From LMUY01 sp965276785 (GTDB taxonomy: Bacteria > Pseudomonadota > Alphaproteobacteria > Acetobacterales > Acetobacteraceae), in assembly GCA_965276785.1 (NCBI GenBank), contig OZ255629.1, positions 2,852,001 to 2,916,000 on the forward strand: 64,000 nucleotides of DNA. Reading direction: 5' to 3'. Within the stretch, counting starts at the first letter, position 1. Each line of letters starts with the position of its first letter. The position numbers and the translations under genes were made by a program. Positions 17,814-27,107 of the stretch are shown piece after piece. The notes beneath the pieces were generated by a model. The model had not been told where the DNA came from. It searched no databases and worked only from the letters and a program-made list of their open reading frames with translations.

Positions 17814-19396
17814 CCGGCCAAAACCCTGGCGTGCAGGCGGGTGATCGCATCCAGGCTCGACAGGATGGCGCCCTCCTGCCAGGCGGGGACATAGGAGGCG
17901 TGCTCGCCGGCGAGCACGACACGGCCGTCGATGGCGCAGAGGTCGCGGTAATGCGCGGCGCGGGTGGCCTCGGTCCATTGGCCGAAGCAGCCGAGCGTCC
18001 AGGGCACGCGGTGCCAGCCGACGGCGATGCCGTTGTCGAACTCGGCCTGGTATTGCGGGTGGATTTCGGCGCCGTATTGCACCGCGCGACGCACGCGCTC
18101 CGCCGGGTCGAGCGAGGTGAACTCGGTGGCATACGGCCCGAAGCTGTAGGCGCCGAGTAGCACGCCCTTGCCGCCGCTGTTGTAGCCAGTGGCCGGGTAG
18201 CCGATCAGCGAGATCGGCAGGTCGGTGTAGCTGATGCCGCCATAGATGGCTTCGTCCTGCTCCCAAAAGCGGCGCTTGAACTGCAAGCCGATCTTCACCA
18301 CCGAGGCATAGGGAACGGCCGCGATGGCCGCCGCCATGGCGGGCGAGACGTTGATCGGGATCTGGCTCAGGATGGAGAGCGGGATGGTGCAGACGCACCA
18401 GCCGGCGCGGGACTGGCCCGGTGCCTCGCTCGCGGTGTCCTGCCATTGCACGGTCACGCCGGTGTCGTCCTGCTGGATGGCCAGGACTTTGCGGCCGAGC
18501 TGCAGCACCGGCGCCACCTCGCGCTGCATGGCGCGGGCAATTGCGTCCATGCCGCCGACCGGCTGGAACAGCGTGGTTTGATAGTCGTAGTTCGCGGCCA
18601 CGGTGAGGGCGCGCCACAGCCGGCTGTGCAGCAAATCTGATGGAGCGATCGGGTTGGATGCCACCGGGAAAGCGTCCAGGCCGCCGCCGGGCGGCTTGTC
18701 CCAACCGCGCCGCTCGCTGCTCGCCTCGCCGGCGCGGTAGCGATCGTCGCTGTCCAGCGCGCCCCAGCTCCGCAGCGCGGCGAGCAGGATTTCGCTGTCC
18801 TCTTGGGTCACGGCCTGGTTGAGCGCGTCGCCGTGCACCGCTTTGGCCAGCAGGTCCGCGACGGTGCCATGGAAGTCGGCCTGCACGGTGCGGTAGCGCT
18901 GCGGCGTGCCGCCGAACGACCCGGCGGCGTGCAGGTAGGCGTTGTGGTTGACTTGGATGAACGGCTCCAACGCCACGCCCAGTTGCTTGCAGTAGTCCAG
19001 CAGCGCGCGGTGATGGTACGGGATGCGCCAAGGGCCCGGATTGAGGTAGAGCCCGTCGTCGAAGCCGCAGTCCTGCACCGCACCGCCCAGCTCGGTGTAG
19101 CGGTCGCCGCCGCGCAGGGTCCAGGTGCGGCCGCCGGCGCGCTGGTTGTATTCCAGCAACTCGACCTGGTAGCCGGCGCGGCGGAGTTCCCGCGTCGCGA
19201 CCATGCCCGCGACGCCAGCGCCCAAGACCAGCACGCTGGCGCCGGCGGGGGCGCCGCTTAGGGCGATTGGGCCGGCGTAGTTCGATTCGGCGGCGTGGCC
19301 GAGGGCGGCCATGGCCATGTACATGGCCGAACCGCCGGCTGCGGCGCCGATCAGGCTCAGCAGGTCGCGCCGGGTTGGGCGAGGTTGGGCGGTCAT
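17810..19396 (-). CDS. Tat-exported flavin monoamine oxidase-family oxidoreductase
   Basis: The 528-residue protein begins with a twin-arginine signal (RRDLLSLIGAAAGGSAMYMA). It then has the FAD-binding GxGxxG in VLVLGAGVAGMVATRELRRA, the GGRTWTLRGG motif, and the C-terminal FAD motif VVLAGEHASYVPAWQEGAIL. This places it in the flavin amine oxidase family (amines or amino acids to imines). Export by Tat and a translationally coupled cytochrome c suggest that it is a dehydrogenase using the cytochrome rather than oxygen. The substrate is not evident. Start ATG at 19396 (MTAQPRPTRRDLL). Confidence 0.88.
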   Translation of the reverse strand: MTAQPRPTRRDLLSLIGAAAGGSAMYMAMAALGHAAESNYAGPIALSGAPAGASVLVLGAGVAGMVATRELRRAGYQVELLEYNQRAGGRTWTLRGGDRYTELGGAVQDCGFDDGLYLNPGPWRIPYHHRALLDYCKQLGVALEPFIQVNHNAYLHAAGSFGGTPQRYRTVQADFHGTVADLLAKAVHGDALNQAVTQEDSEILLAALRSWGALDSDDRYRAGEASSERRGWDKPPGGGLDAFPVASNPIAPSDLLHSRLWRALTVAANYDYQTTLFQPVGGMDAIARAMQREVAPVLQLGRKVLAIQQDDTGVTVQWQDTASEAPGQSRAGWCVCTIPLSILSQIPINVSPAMAAAIAAVPYASVVKIGLQFKRRFWEQDEAIYGGISYTDLPISLIGYPATGYNSGGKGVLLGAYSFGPYATEFTSLDPAERVRRAVQYGAEIHPQYQAEFDNGIAVGWHRVPWTLGCFGQWTEATRAAHYRDLCAIDGRVVLAGEHASYVPAWQEGAILSSLDAITRLHARVLAG

Positions 19397-19438
19397 GCAG
19401 CAGGGTAAGCCTGCGGACGACTCAGCGCAAAGAACGCA

Positions 19439-20113
19439 TCACCGGCTGGGGCTCCGCTGGGTGCGCGTGGCCGCCGGGATCCGTGGCGAGCGCTTACCCC
19501 GATTCTCTGGCGGGACGGGCGGGCGGGGGGCGGCGTAAGGCGGTTGGGCGGCGAGCCTTGGGAGGGCGGCGGTGACCAGGCCGAGGTCGCGGCAGATGCG
19601 GCGCACGACCTCCTCGACGGGCAGGGATTGCAGGTCGTCGGCCAGAGCGGGGTCGTCCAGGCGCTCGTAGAGGTCGTCGAACAGGCGTTCGGCGGCCTCG
19701 CTATCGGCGGCGTCGCGAATTCGGCTGGTGACGCCGCGGGCGACCTGGCGGCGGAGCATGGCCGGGCGGTCGTCGGCGGTACGGGCGCGGGGCCAGCCGG
19801 CCTGGATGCGCTGCTTGAGGGCGATGGTGCGGCGCAGGGAGCGGGAGAGCTGGTCCAGCGCGCGGGCTAGGGTGTTGGTGTGGGGCACGGCTTGGGCCAT
19901 CGCGGCGGTGGTGTCGTCGATGGCTTGGCCGGTTGCGGCGGCCTCGGCGAGGGAGGCCGGGGTGCTGCCCGCTTCGGGCAGCCAAGCGGCCGCGGCCTGG
20001 GCGAGCTTCTGCTCGATGTGCATCATGCACGAGACCACGCGCATCGCCCCCAGGGTGAGGGTGGTGGCCTCGGCGAGCACGGCGTCGGCATCGAAGGGGG
20101 CGGTGGCGTCCAT
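19439..20113 (-). CDS. Hypothetical protein, helical
   Basis: No family is recognised. From ATG 20113 (MDATAPFDADAVLAEATTLT) the product is 224 residues. It is mainly predicted helical, with many Ala, Arg and Asp residues and a basic, Pro-rich tail (PYAAPRPPVPPENRGKRSPR) that is probably disordered. Repeated patterns such as ALDQLSRSLRRTIALKQRIQ look like amphipathic helices. The frame stays open to 20200, but the upstream part overlaps the region before the permease stop and has low-quality composition. It is on the same strand as the amine oxidoreductase and the permease, but there is no evidence that they work together. Confidence 0.55.
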   Translation of the reverse strand: MDATAPFDADAVLAEATTLTLGAMRVVSCMMHIEQKLAQAAAAWLPEAGSTPASLAEAAATGQAIDDTTAAMAQAVPHTNTLARALDQLSRSLRRTIALKQRIQAGWPRARTADDRPAMLRRQVARGVTSRIRDAADSEAAERLFDDLYERLDDPALADDLQSLPVEEVVRRICRDLGLVTAALPRLAAQPPYAAPRPPVPPENRGKRSPRIPAATRTQRSPSR

Positions 20114-20206
20114 GGGCGGGAAGATAGCAGCCGGGCATGGGGGAGTTTCAAGGAGAAGGGTCTGAGCTTGGCGGGTGATGGGCTGCGGAGGGCAGCCCAT
20201 CCTCCG

Positions 20207-21664
20207 TTATCGGCGCATCACCGAATGGCGCCGGCCATACCAGAGGTAAACCCCGATCCCGAGCAATTGCCACACTGCCAGGCGCAGCAAAGTGACGAGC
20301 GGCAGGCCAGCGGTCAGGGCCAGACAGGAGAGGATGCCCAGCAGCGGCACCCACGGAATGCCCGGCACCCGGAACGGCCGCGCCGTGCCCCGCTCCACCC
20401 GGCGGAGGTAGAGCACCGCGCCGCACACCAGCATGAACGCCAGCAACGTGCCGACGCTCACCAACTCGCTCAGCACCTGGATGGGGGTAAGGGCGGCGAC
20501 GACGGCCACCACGGCGCCGTTGAGGATCTGCATGACGTAGGGCGTGTTCCATCGCGGGTGCAGCCGGGCGAACATCGGCGGCAGCAGCCCGTCCCGGCCG
20601 ATCGCGTAGGCAATCCGGCTTTGGCCGTATAGCCCCACCAGGATCACGGTGGTCAGCCCGGTGAGCGCGCCGAAATCGACCAGCACGGCGAACCAGCCAA
20701 GCCCCACCGCTGTGACCGCCTTGCCGATCGGGTCGGGCACGTTGAGCTCGGTGTAGGGCAGCAGCCCGGTGAGCACGGCGGCCACGGCAACGTAGAGCAC
20801 GGTGCAAATGACGAGCGAGGCCAGGATGCCCCGCGGCATGTCGCGCTGCGGCGACTTGGCTTCCTGCGCCGCGGTGGAAACGGCGTCGAACCCCAGATAG
20901 GCGAAGAACACCACCGAGGAGCCGCGCAACACGCCGCTCCAGCCGAACTCACCGAAGCCGCCCTTGTTGCTGGGGATGAATGGCTGCCAATGGCCGCTTT
21001 TGACGTAGAAGGCGCCAACGGCGATGAAGGCCGCCACGACGGTGAGCTTGACCGCCACCATCACGTTGTTGACCCGGGCGGACTCCCGGGTGCCCAACAC
21101 CAGCAGGGCGGTCAGGACGATCACGATCAGCGCCGCCGGAGCATTCATGATGTTGCCGGGTGCGGCTCCCGGCGGCCCGGTCCAGGCAGGGGGCAGCGCG
21201 AGGCCGAGCGTCCGCAGCAGGCTGGCCGCGTAGCCGGACCATCCCACCGCGACGGTGGCCGCCCCCATGGCGTATTCCAGCAGCAGGTCCCAGCCGATGA
21301 TCCAGGCGAAAATCTCGCCGAGGGTGGCGTAGGTGTAGCTGTAGGTGCTGCCGCTGACCGGGATCATGGCGGCGAGTTCGGCGTAGCAGAGGGCGACGAA
21401 GGCGCAGGCGATGCCGGCCAGGACGAACGATATCATCACCGCCGGGCCGGCGTAGCGCGCGGCCGCCGTGCCGGTCAGCACGAAGATGCCTGCGCCGATC
21501 ACGGCGCCGATGCCGATGGCGGTGATGCTGACGGCGCCGAGGGTCTTCTGCAGCTGTTGACCTCCGCCCTCGCCGCTGCGGAGAATGTCTTGGACGCTTT
21601 TGCGTGCCAGCATGGCGGGCTTGGTCAGCGCAGGCCTCCCGGGTTTGCTTGTCTCCCTGGTCAT
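20207..21664 (-). CDS. APC-superfamily amino acid permease
   Basis: The 485-residue membrane protein has about 12 hydrophobic helices and the APC motif GIGAVIGAGIFVLTGTAA near residue 55, plus FVALCYAELAAMIPVSGS and the domain end PFRVPGIPWVPLLGI typical of cationic amino acid transporter-like (CAT/YfnA) permeases. It probably imports an amino acid by proton coupling. The frame stays open far upstream, but that part is a shadow of the aminotransferase. ATG at 21664 (MTRETSKPGRPALTKP) is the sensible start. It is the third gene of a same-strand run after the gamma-glutamyltransferase-like and aminotransferase genes. Confidence 0.9.
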   Translation of the reverse strand: MTRETSKPGRPALTKPAMLARKSVQDILRSGEGGGQQLQKTLGAVSITAIGIGAVIGAGIFVLTGTAAARYAGPAVMISFVLAGIACAFVALCYAELAAMIPVSGSTYSYTYATLGEIFAWIIGWDLLLEYAMGAATVAVGWSGYAASLLRTLGLALPPAWTGPPGAAPGNIMNAPAALIVIVLTALLVLGTRESARVNNVMVAVKLTVVAAFIAVGAFYVKSGHWQPFIPSNKGGFGEFGWSGVLRGSSVVFFAYLGFDAVSTAAQEAKSPQRDMPRGILASLVICTVLYVAVAAVLTGLLPYTELNVPDPIGKAVTAVGLGWFAVLVDFGALTGLTTVILVGLYGQSRIAYAIGRDGLLPPMFARLHPRWNTPYVMQILNGAVVAVVAALTPIQVLSELVSVGTLLAFMLVCGAVLYLRRVERGTARPFRVPGIPWVPLLGILSCLALTAGLPLVTLLRLAVWQLLGIGVYLWYGRRHSVMRR

Positions 21665-21702
21665 GCACGATGCACGCCATAGTCCGGAAGAGAACAGGCG
21701 CG

Positions 21703-22884
21703 TTACTGGAAGCGGCGCAGGCGGGCGATGGCTTCGGCGATATCGGGCTCGGGGCCGCAGTAGCTGAAACGCACGGCGCCGTGGCCGCGCTCGGCGTCGA
21801 AATCCACGCCGGCCGCGGCGGCGATGCCCGCCTCGGCGAGCATGCGGACGCAGAACGCCTCGCTGTCGTCGGTGCGGGCGGAAACGTCGGCATAGAGGTA
21901 GAACGCGCCCTCGGCGGCGGACAGGCGGTCGAACCCGGCGCCGGGCAGCTCGGCGAGCAGCACGTCCCGCGAGCGGCGATAGCGCGCCACGTTGGCCTGC
22001 AACTCGTCGTGGCCGTCGAACGCAGCTTCGGCGGCGATCTGGGAGATGTGCGGGGCGGAGATGAACAGGTTTTGCGCCAGACACTCCACCGGCCGCACCA
22101 GGTCCTCCGGCAGCACGGCCCAGCCGACCCGCCAGCCGGTCATGGAGAAGTATTTGGAGAAGCTGTTCACCACCACGGCGCTGGGGCTGAACGCGGCCGC
22201 AGTGGCGAGGGCGGCGCCGTATTGCAGGCCATGGTAGATCTCGTCGCTGATCAGACGGACGCCGTTTGCGTCGCACCACCGGGCCAAAGCCGCGAGTTCG
22301 GCCTCATGCAGCATGGTGCCGGCGGGGTTGCTGGGGGAAGCCACGATGAGGCCGTCCGGTGGCGGGTCGAGCCGCTCCAGCATGGCGACGGTGGGCTGGT
22401 AGCGGGATTGGGGTCCGGCGGCCAGCACCACCGGCAGCAGGCCGAGGGCGGCGGCGATGTTGCGATACGGCGGGTAGTAGGGAGCGGCCATGGCGATGCG
22501 GTCGCCCGGGTCGAAGGCGGCTTGGAACACCAGGGAGAAGGCGGCGGACGCCCCCATGGTGACGGCGATGCGCGCCGGGGGGATGGCGGCGCCATACCAG
22601 GTGCGGCCATGCTCGGCGATGCGGGCGCGCAGGGAGGGGCGGCCGAACGCTTCAGTGTAGCCGAGCGCGCCTCCCGCCGCGAGCGCACGCTGCGCGGCCG
22701 CAATCGCCACGGCGGGCGCGCCGGTGCCGGGCTGGCCCACCTCCATGCGGATGGTGTGCGGGACGGAGGCGGCGCGGGACGCCTCGCGCGCGTTGGCGGC
22801 GGCGATCATGTCCATCACCCGGAACGGCGGTACTCCCGCGTTACGGCCGATTTTCAGCCCGGGCTTCGCCCCCCGTTTCAGCAA
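21703..22884 (-). CDS. PLP-dependent class I/II aminotransferase
   Basis: The 393-residue fold-type I aminotransferase has VASPSNPAGTML, the Asp/Tyr pair in RLISDEIYHGLQYG, and the PLP Schiff-base Lys in VNSFSKYFSMTGWRVGWAV. The C-terminal substrate Arg is in GAVRFSYCGPE. The family moves amino groups between amino acids and 2-oxo acids. SFSKYFSMTGWR suggests the AspC/AlaA-like or methionine/aromatic group, but the exact substrate is unknown. It starts at ATG 22884, one base after the stop of the upstream GGT-like gene, so the two are probably co-transcribed with the permease downstream. Confidence 0.88.
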   Translation of the reverse strand: MLKRGAKPGLKIGRNAGVPPFRVMDMIAAANAREASRAASVPHTIRMEVGQPGTGAPAVAIAAAQRALAAGGALGYTEAFGRPSLRARIAEHGRTWYGAAIPPARIAVTMGASAAFSLVFQAAFDPGDRIAMAAPYYPPYRNIAAALGLLPVVLAAGPQSRYQPTVAMLERLDPPPDGLIVASPSNPAGTMLHEAELAALARWCDANGVRLISDEIYHGLQYGAALATAAAFSPSAVVVNSFSKYFSMTGWRVGWAVLPEDLVRPVECLAQNLFISAPHISQIAAEAAFDGHDELQANVARYRRSRDVLLAELPGAGFDRLSAAEGAFYLYADVSARTDDSEAFCVRMLAEAGIAAAAGVDFDAERGHGAVRFSYCGPEPDIAEAIARLRRFQ

Positions 22885-22885
22885 T

Positions 22886-24334
22886 TCAACTGCTGCCTTG
22901 GGCTAGGCCAAAACTACGCGGGTCCACCGCCCAGGTGCAGCGCCCCGCGGCGCCGGGCAGGTAGCGGGCGCAGTCGATCACGTTGGCGCGGCCTGGCTCC
23001 GGCACGGGCGCCGGCATGGCCTGGCCGCTGCGGACCGCGTTCTCCAGCGCCGCCGCCACGGCGACCGGGGCGCCTTCTTGCCCGCTGCCGCCCACCTCGG
23101 CGCGGAAAGCGCGGATGTTGGCGTTCCACTCGATGGCGGCCGCAAGCAACGGCGGCGGCACCGCCGCTGGTGATGCAGCCAGCACCACCCCGGTTCCCGG
23201 CGCGACCCGGCCGGTGCCGAAGAGGTTGTCCATGGTCACGGCACAGACGACCGCGTCGCCATCCCGGTCCAGCGTGGCAAAGCTGGTGGAGGCCGGCAGT
23301 GGCGGCAAGGTTGCCACGCCGGTCGGGGTGGCGTCGGCGAGCAGGGTGGCGACGTCGACGCCCCCAGCGCGCCAGCGGGCCGCGACCGCGAGGGCTCGGG
23401 CGTTGGCCGCGCCGGCGTCGTTGGGCCTGGCGCGCAGGGCTTCCCAGGCTGCGGCGGCGGCCAAGCCGCCATCGGCCGGGGGCGGCAGGAAGGCGACCCG
23501 GTCATGCCCGGCGCCGGGCACGATCACGGGCGGGACCGTCTTGGGCAGCGCTCCGCGTAGGTCTGAGTCGAGCATCCCGCCGCCGGCCCGGTCGGCCGCG
23601 GTGATGAATTTCTGGCCGAGGATGCCTTGGTAGAGGTCGCCCACGCCGGCGACGCGAAGTTGGGCCAGGGAGGCGCCGAGATCGGGCTGGATCAGCGTGG
23701 CGCCCTCGGTCAGCGGAGTGCCGCCGGGGGCGAACACGGCGCGCGCACTCGGATCGGCCAATAACGGGCCGGCCACCGCCTGCAGGTCCCGCACCAGGGC
23801 GCGGGAGACGGCGACGCCGAAGCGGGCGGACTGCTCGGCGGGGGCGACCAGGGTCTCGAACGGGCGGCGGCCATAGCGGGCATGCAGCGCGAACAGGCCG
23901 CGCGCCAGCATCGGCACGGCGGCCGGCCGGTCGGTTTGCGGCAGCAGGGTCTTGGGGGCGACCGGCATGAACAGGATGGCCTCCGGCACGCCCTCGCCCG
24001 CCCCGGTCTGCGCCGGGCTATAGGCGAGGCAGGCGCCGCCCGCACCGAGGCTGGCGCGGGACGGATAGGTGACGGCCAGGGTGAAACCCACGGCGACCGC
24101 GGCGTCGGCCGCCGTGCCGCCCAGCGCCAGCACGTCGCGGCCGGCGATGGCGGCATTCGGCTCGTCCGCCACGACGCCGCCGATGAAGCCGCGAATGGGT
24201 CGCGGGGTATTGCCCCCAACGCTGACGCCGCCGCCGAAAAACTCGTTCTTCACGCTGGTGGCGGCGTCGCAGCCGGGGAGCAACCCGCACAGGGCCAGGA
24301 GCAACCCCGTGCGCAACCGTTTGATCACCGCCAT
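22886..24334 (-). CDS. Gamma-glutamyltransferase-family lipoprotein (short, divergent)
   Basis: The 482-residue protein begins with a lipoprotein signal (LRTGLLLALCGLLPGCDAAT, lipobox LPGC). It carries GGT-family features: GFIGGVVADEPNAAIAGRDV, LALGGTAADAAVAVGFTLAV, and the small-subunit start region TSFATLDRDGDAVVCAVTM. It is shorter than typical GGT (about 570 residues). Aligning TSFATLDRDG with the classical TTHYSVVDKDG puts Ser where the nucleophilic Thr is normally found. It may be a lipid-anchored GGT with Ser as nucleophile or an inactive relative. The aminotransferase and permease follow directly, which fits a peptide or amino-acid salvage role. Confidence 0.78.
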   Translation of the reverse strand: MAVIKRLRTGLLLALCGLLPGCDAATSVKNEFFGGGVSVGGNTPRPIRGFIGGVVADEPNAAIAGRDVLALGGTAADAAVAVGFTLAVTYPSRASLGAGGACLAYSPAQTGAGEGVPEAILFMPVAPKTLLPQTDRPAAVPMLARGLFALHARYGRRPFETLVAPAEQSARFGVAVSRALVRDLQAVAGPLLADPSARAVFAPGGTPLTEGATLIQPDLGASLAQLRVAGVGDLYQGILGQKFITAADRAGGGMLDSDLRGALPKTVPPVIVPGAGHDRVAFLPPPADGGLAAAAAWEALRARPNDAGAANARALAVAARWRAGGVDVATLLADATPTGVATLPPLPASTSFATLDRDGDAVVCAVTMDNLFGTGRVAPGTGVVLAASPAAVPPPLLAAAIEWNANIRAFRAEVGGSGQEGAPVAVAAALENAVRSGQAMPAPVPEPGRANVIDCARYLPGAAGRCTWAVDPRSFGLAQGSS

Positions 24335-24517
24335 GCCCTATCCGGTCCCCTTTGCGGCCGCAAACGCCGGGATGGCCGCGGGCGTGCCATAACCGGCTTC
24401 GCCCAGCGCGGCAACGAGCGATCATGGCAGGTCAGCCAAGCCCGCGCTTGTAACCGGTGCGGGCCGCCGTAGAGTGCGGCGGTGCGGGCTGCTTATGGCC
24501 GATAAGGGACGGGTTCG

Positions 24518-25543
<1,026 letters not shown>

Positions 25544-25574
25544 AGCCAGGGGTGAAGCGCACTGCCTGCGTCCA

Positions 25575-25976
25575 GTGGCGAGACAAGCGGCTGCCCAGCA
25601 GGAACAGCCAAACCTCGACCCGGCCTTGGTGGCGGAGGTGGAGGCGCTGCCAGAGCGGGATGTCGCCTATCTGAGCCAACTGATGGAGAAAATCTACGCG
25701 GGCGAGATCGATCGTAAAGACAAGATCCTGCGCAGCATGGTGATCCTTGCCGCTCCCACGACGCTGGTTGTCGGCGGGATCGCCTACTTGATCAATACCC
25801 TGATCGACCAGCTCGATAGCTATCTGCGTGGCTGGCAGGAAGGCGTGTTTCGGAATTTGTTTCGGGCTATTGCCTTGGCTGCACTAAGCTTTGTGCTGAT
25901 CGCGGTGCATCGGGAAGCACCGCAGAGCGTGTCGATTTCGCAACTTTGGACGTTTGCTCATGCCATCTTCGAATAA
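25575..25976 (+). CDS. Hypothetical small membrane protein
   Basis: The product has 133 residues from GTG at 25575. It has an acidic, helical N-terminal part (LDPALVAEVEALPERDVAYL, then SQLMEKIYAGEIDRKDKILR) followed by two hydrophobic segments (VILAAPTTLVVGGIAYLINT and NLFRAIALAALSFVLIAVHR) that look like transmembrane helices. I recognise no family. It follows asd by 31 bases on the same strand and precedes the sdh operon by about 250 bases. It has no obvious functional link to either. Confidence 0.6.
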   Translation: MARQAAAQQEQPNLDPALVAEVEALPERDVAYLSQLMEKIYAGEIDRKDKILRSMVILAAPTTLVVGGIAYLINTLIDQLDSYLRGWQEGVFRNLFRAIALAALSFVLIAVHREAPQSVSISQLWTFAHAIFE

Positions 25977-26232
25977 TTCCGCACCCAAGCAGACGCCCCC
26001 TCACGTGAGCTCGACGCCACGAGACACGCCGGCACGGCCGTTGCCGCCGCGACCATCGCCGCCGCCGTTGCGAATCATGAACGAAGCCGGCACGGTGACG
26101 ACGCGACGTTGATCATCGTTGGGATACTCACGAGCAGGCGGCCACTATTGCGGCGTCGTTGACCCTCCCCACCTGCGTGACTAGGCGCTGTTGTGCAGTG
26201 CGGCAGAGGCGTGCCGCCCTCCGGAGTTAGAC

Positions 26233-26664
26233 ATGAAAGACGTCCGTGACGCGTTGATGATCGGCCATCGCTCGGATGGTGGCACGGTTCGGCGGCCGCT
26301 TTCACCCCATCTGCAGGTGTATAAGCCGCAACTTACCTCGGTTCTGTCGATCATGAACCGATTGAGCGGGATCGCGACCTCAGTCGGCACCTTGTTGATG
26401 GTGTGGTGGCTGGTTGCATCTGCCGGGTCGCCGGGGGGTTATGCGGCGATGCAGGGCTTCATGGGGTCGCCGGTCGGCATCATCCTGCTGTTCGGCTGGA
26501 CGGTGGCGCTGGTTTACCATTTCGTCGGCGGTTTGCGGCATCTTGCCTGGGACGCGGGCTATGGCTGGGACTTGCCTCAGGTCTACGCCAGCGGGTGGGC
26601 GGCCGTGATCGCCACCGCCGTGCTCACGGTGCTGATCTGGGCCGTCGGGCTGATCGTGTGGTGA
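26233..26664 (+). CDS. sdhC: Succinate dehydrogenase cytochrome b556 subunit SdhC
   Basis: The 143-residue membrane anchor has RPLSPHLQVYKPQLTSVLSI and MNRLSGIATSVG (the SdhC signature with the quinone-site Ser/Arg) and the haem-ligand His region YHFVGGLRHLAWDAGY. Three hydrophobic helices follow the cytoplasmic N-terminus. With SdhD it binds haem b and ubiquinone and anchors SdhAB. The frame is open from 26191, but ATG 26233 (MKDVRDALMIGHRSDGGTV) is preceded by a purine-rich stretch and fits homologues. It is the first gene of the sdh operon. Confidence 0.93.
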   Translation: MKDVRDALMIGHRSDGGTVRRPLSPHLQVYKPQLTSVLSIMNRLSGIATSVGTLLMVWWLVASAGSPGGYAAMQGFMGSPVGIILLFGWTVALVYHFVGGLRHLAWDAGYGWDLPQVYASGWAAVIATAVLTVLIWAVGLIVW

Positions 26665-26671
26665 GGGCAGC

Positions 26672-27085
26672 ATGTCGGAACTGAACAAAGGCCAGGTGCC
26701 GGTGCAGGTGATGCGTTCCCCGCTCGGGCGCGCACGGGGGATGGGGGCGGCGAAGTCGGGCCTACACCACTGGTGGGTCGAGCGGGTGACGGGCATCGCG
26801 CTGGTGCCGCTCACGGTGTGGTTCGTGTATGCGGTGCTGCACTTGCTGGGGGCGCCGCAGGTGCGGGTTCACCGGTTCATGGCCAATCCGGTGAACACCA
26901 CGCTGATGTTGGCGACCGTGGTAATGACCTTTCATCACATGCAACTCGGTGTGCAGGTGATCATGGAAGACTATATCGACGGCGAAAAGTGGGCTGCGGC
27001 CGCTATCCTGCTGAACAAAGCGGTCGCCGTATTACTCGCCCTGCTCTGCGCAGTATCAATCTTGCGGATGGCCTTTGTGGCCTGA
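26672..27085 (+). CDS. sdhD: Succinate dehydrogenase hydrophobic anchor subunit SdhD
   Basis: The 137-residue protein has the conserved RSPLGRARGMGAAKSGLHHW start, three hydrophobic helices (VTGIALVPLTVWFVYAVLHL; MLATVVMTFHHMQLGVQVIM; LLNKAVAVLLALLCAVSIL) and the haem-ligand His and Asp-Tyr in HHMQLGVQVIMEDYI. It pairs with SdhC as membrane anchor and ubiquinone-binding site of complex II. It starts 7 bases after sdhC. Confidence 0.92.
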   Translation: MSELNKGQVPVQVMRSPLGRARGMGAAKSGLHHWWVERVTGIALVPLTVWFVYAVLHLLGAPQVRVHRFMANPVNTTLMLATVVMTFHHMQLGVQVIMEDYIDGEKWAAAAILLNKAVAVLLALLCAVSILRMAFVA

Positions 27086-27107
27086 TGCGTTTCTAGGTGT
27101 TCGAAGC

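Noticed and set aside
21665..22279. Upstream in-frame extension of the permease.
   Set aside because: It lies inside the aminotransferase in another frame; the permease begins at 21664.
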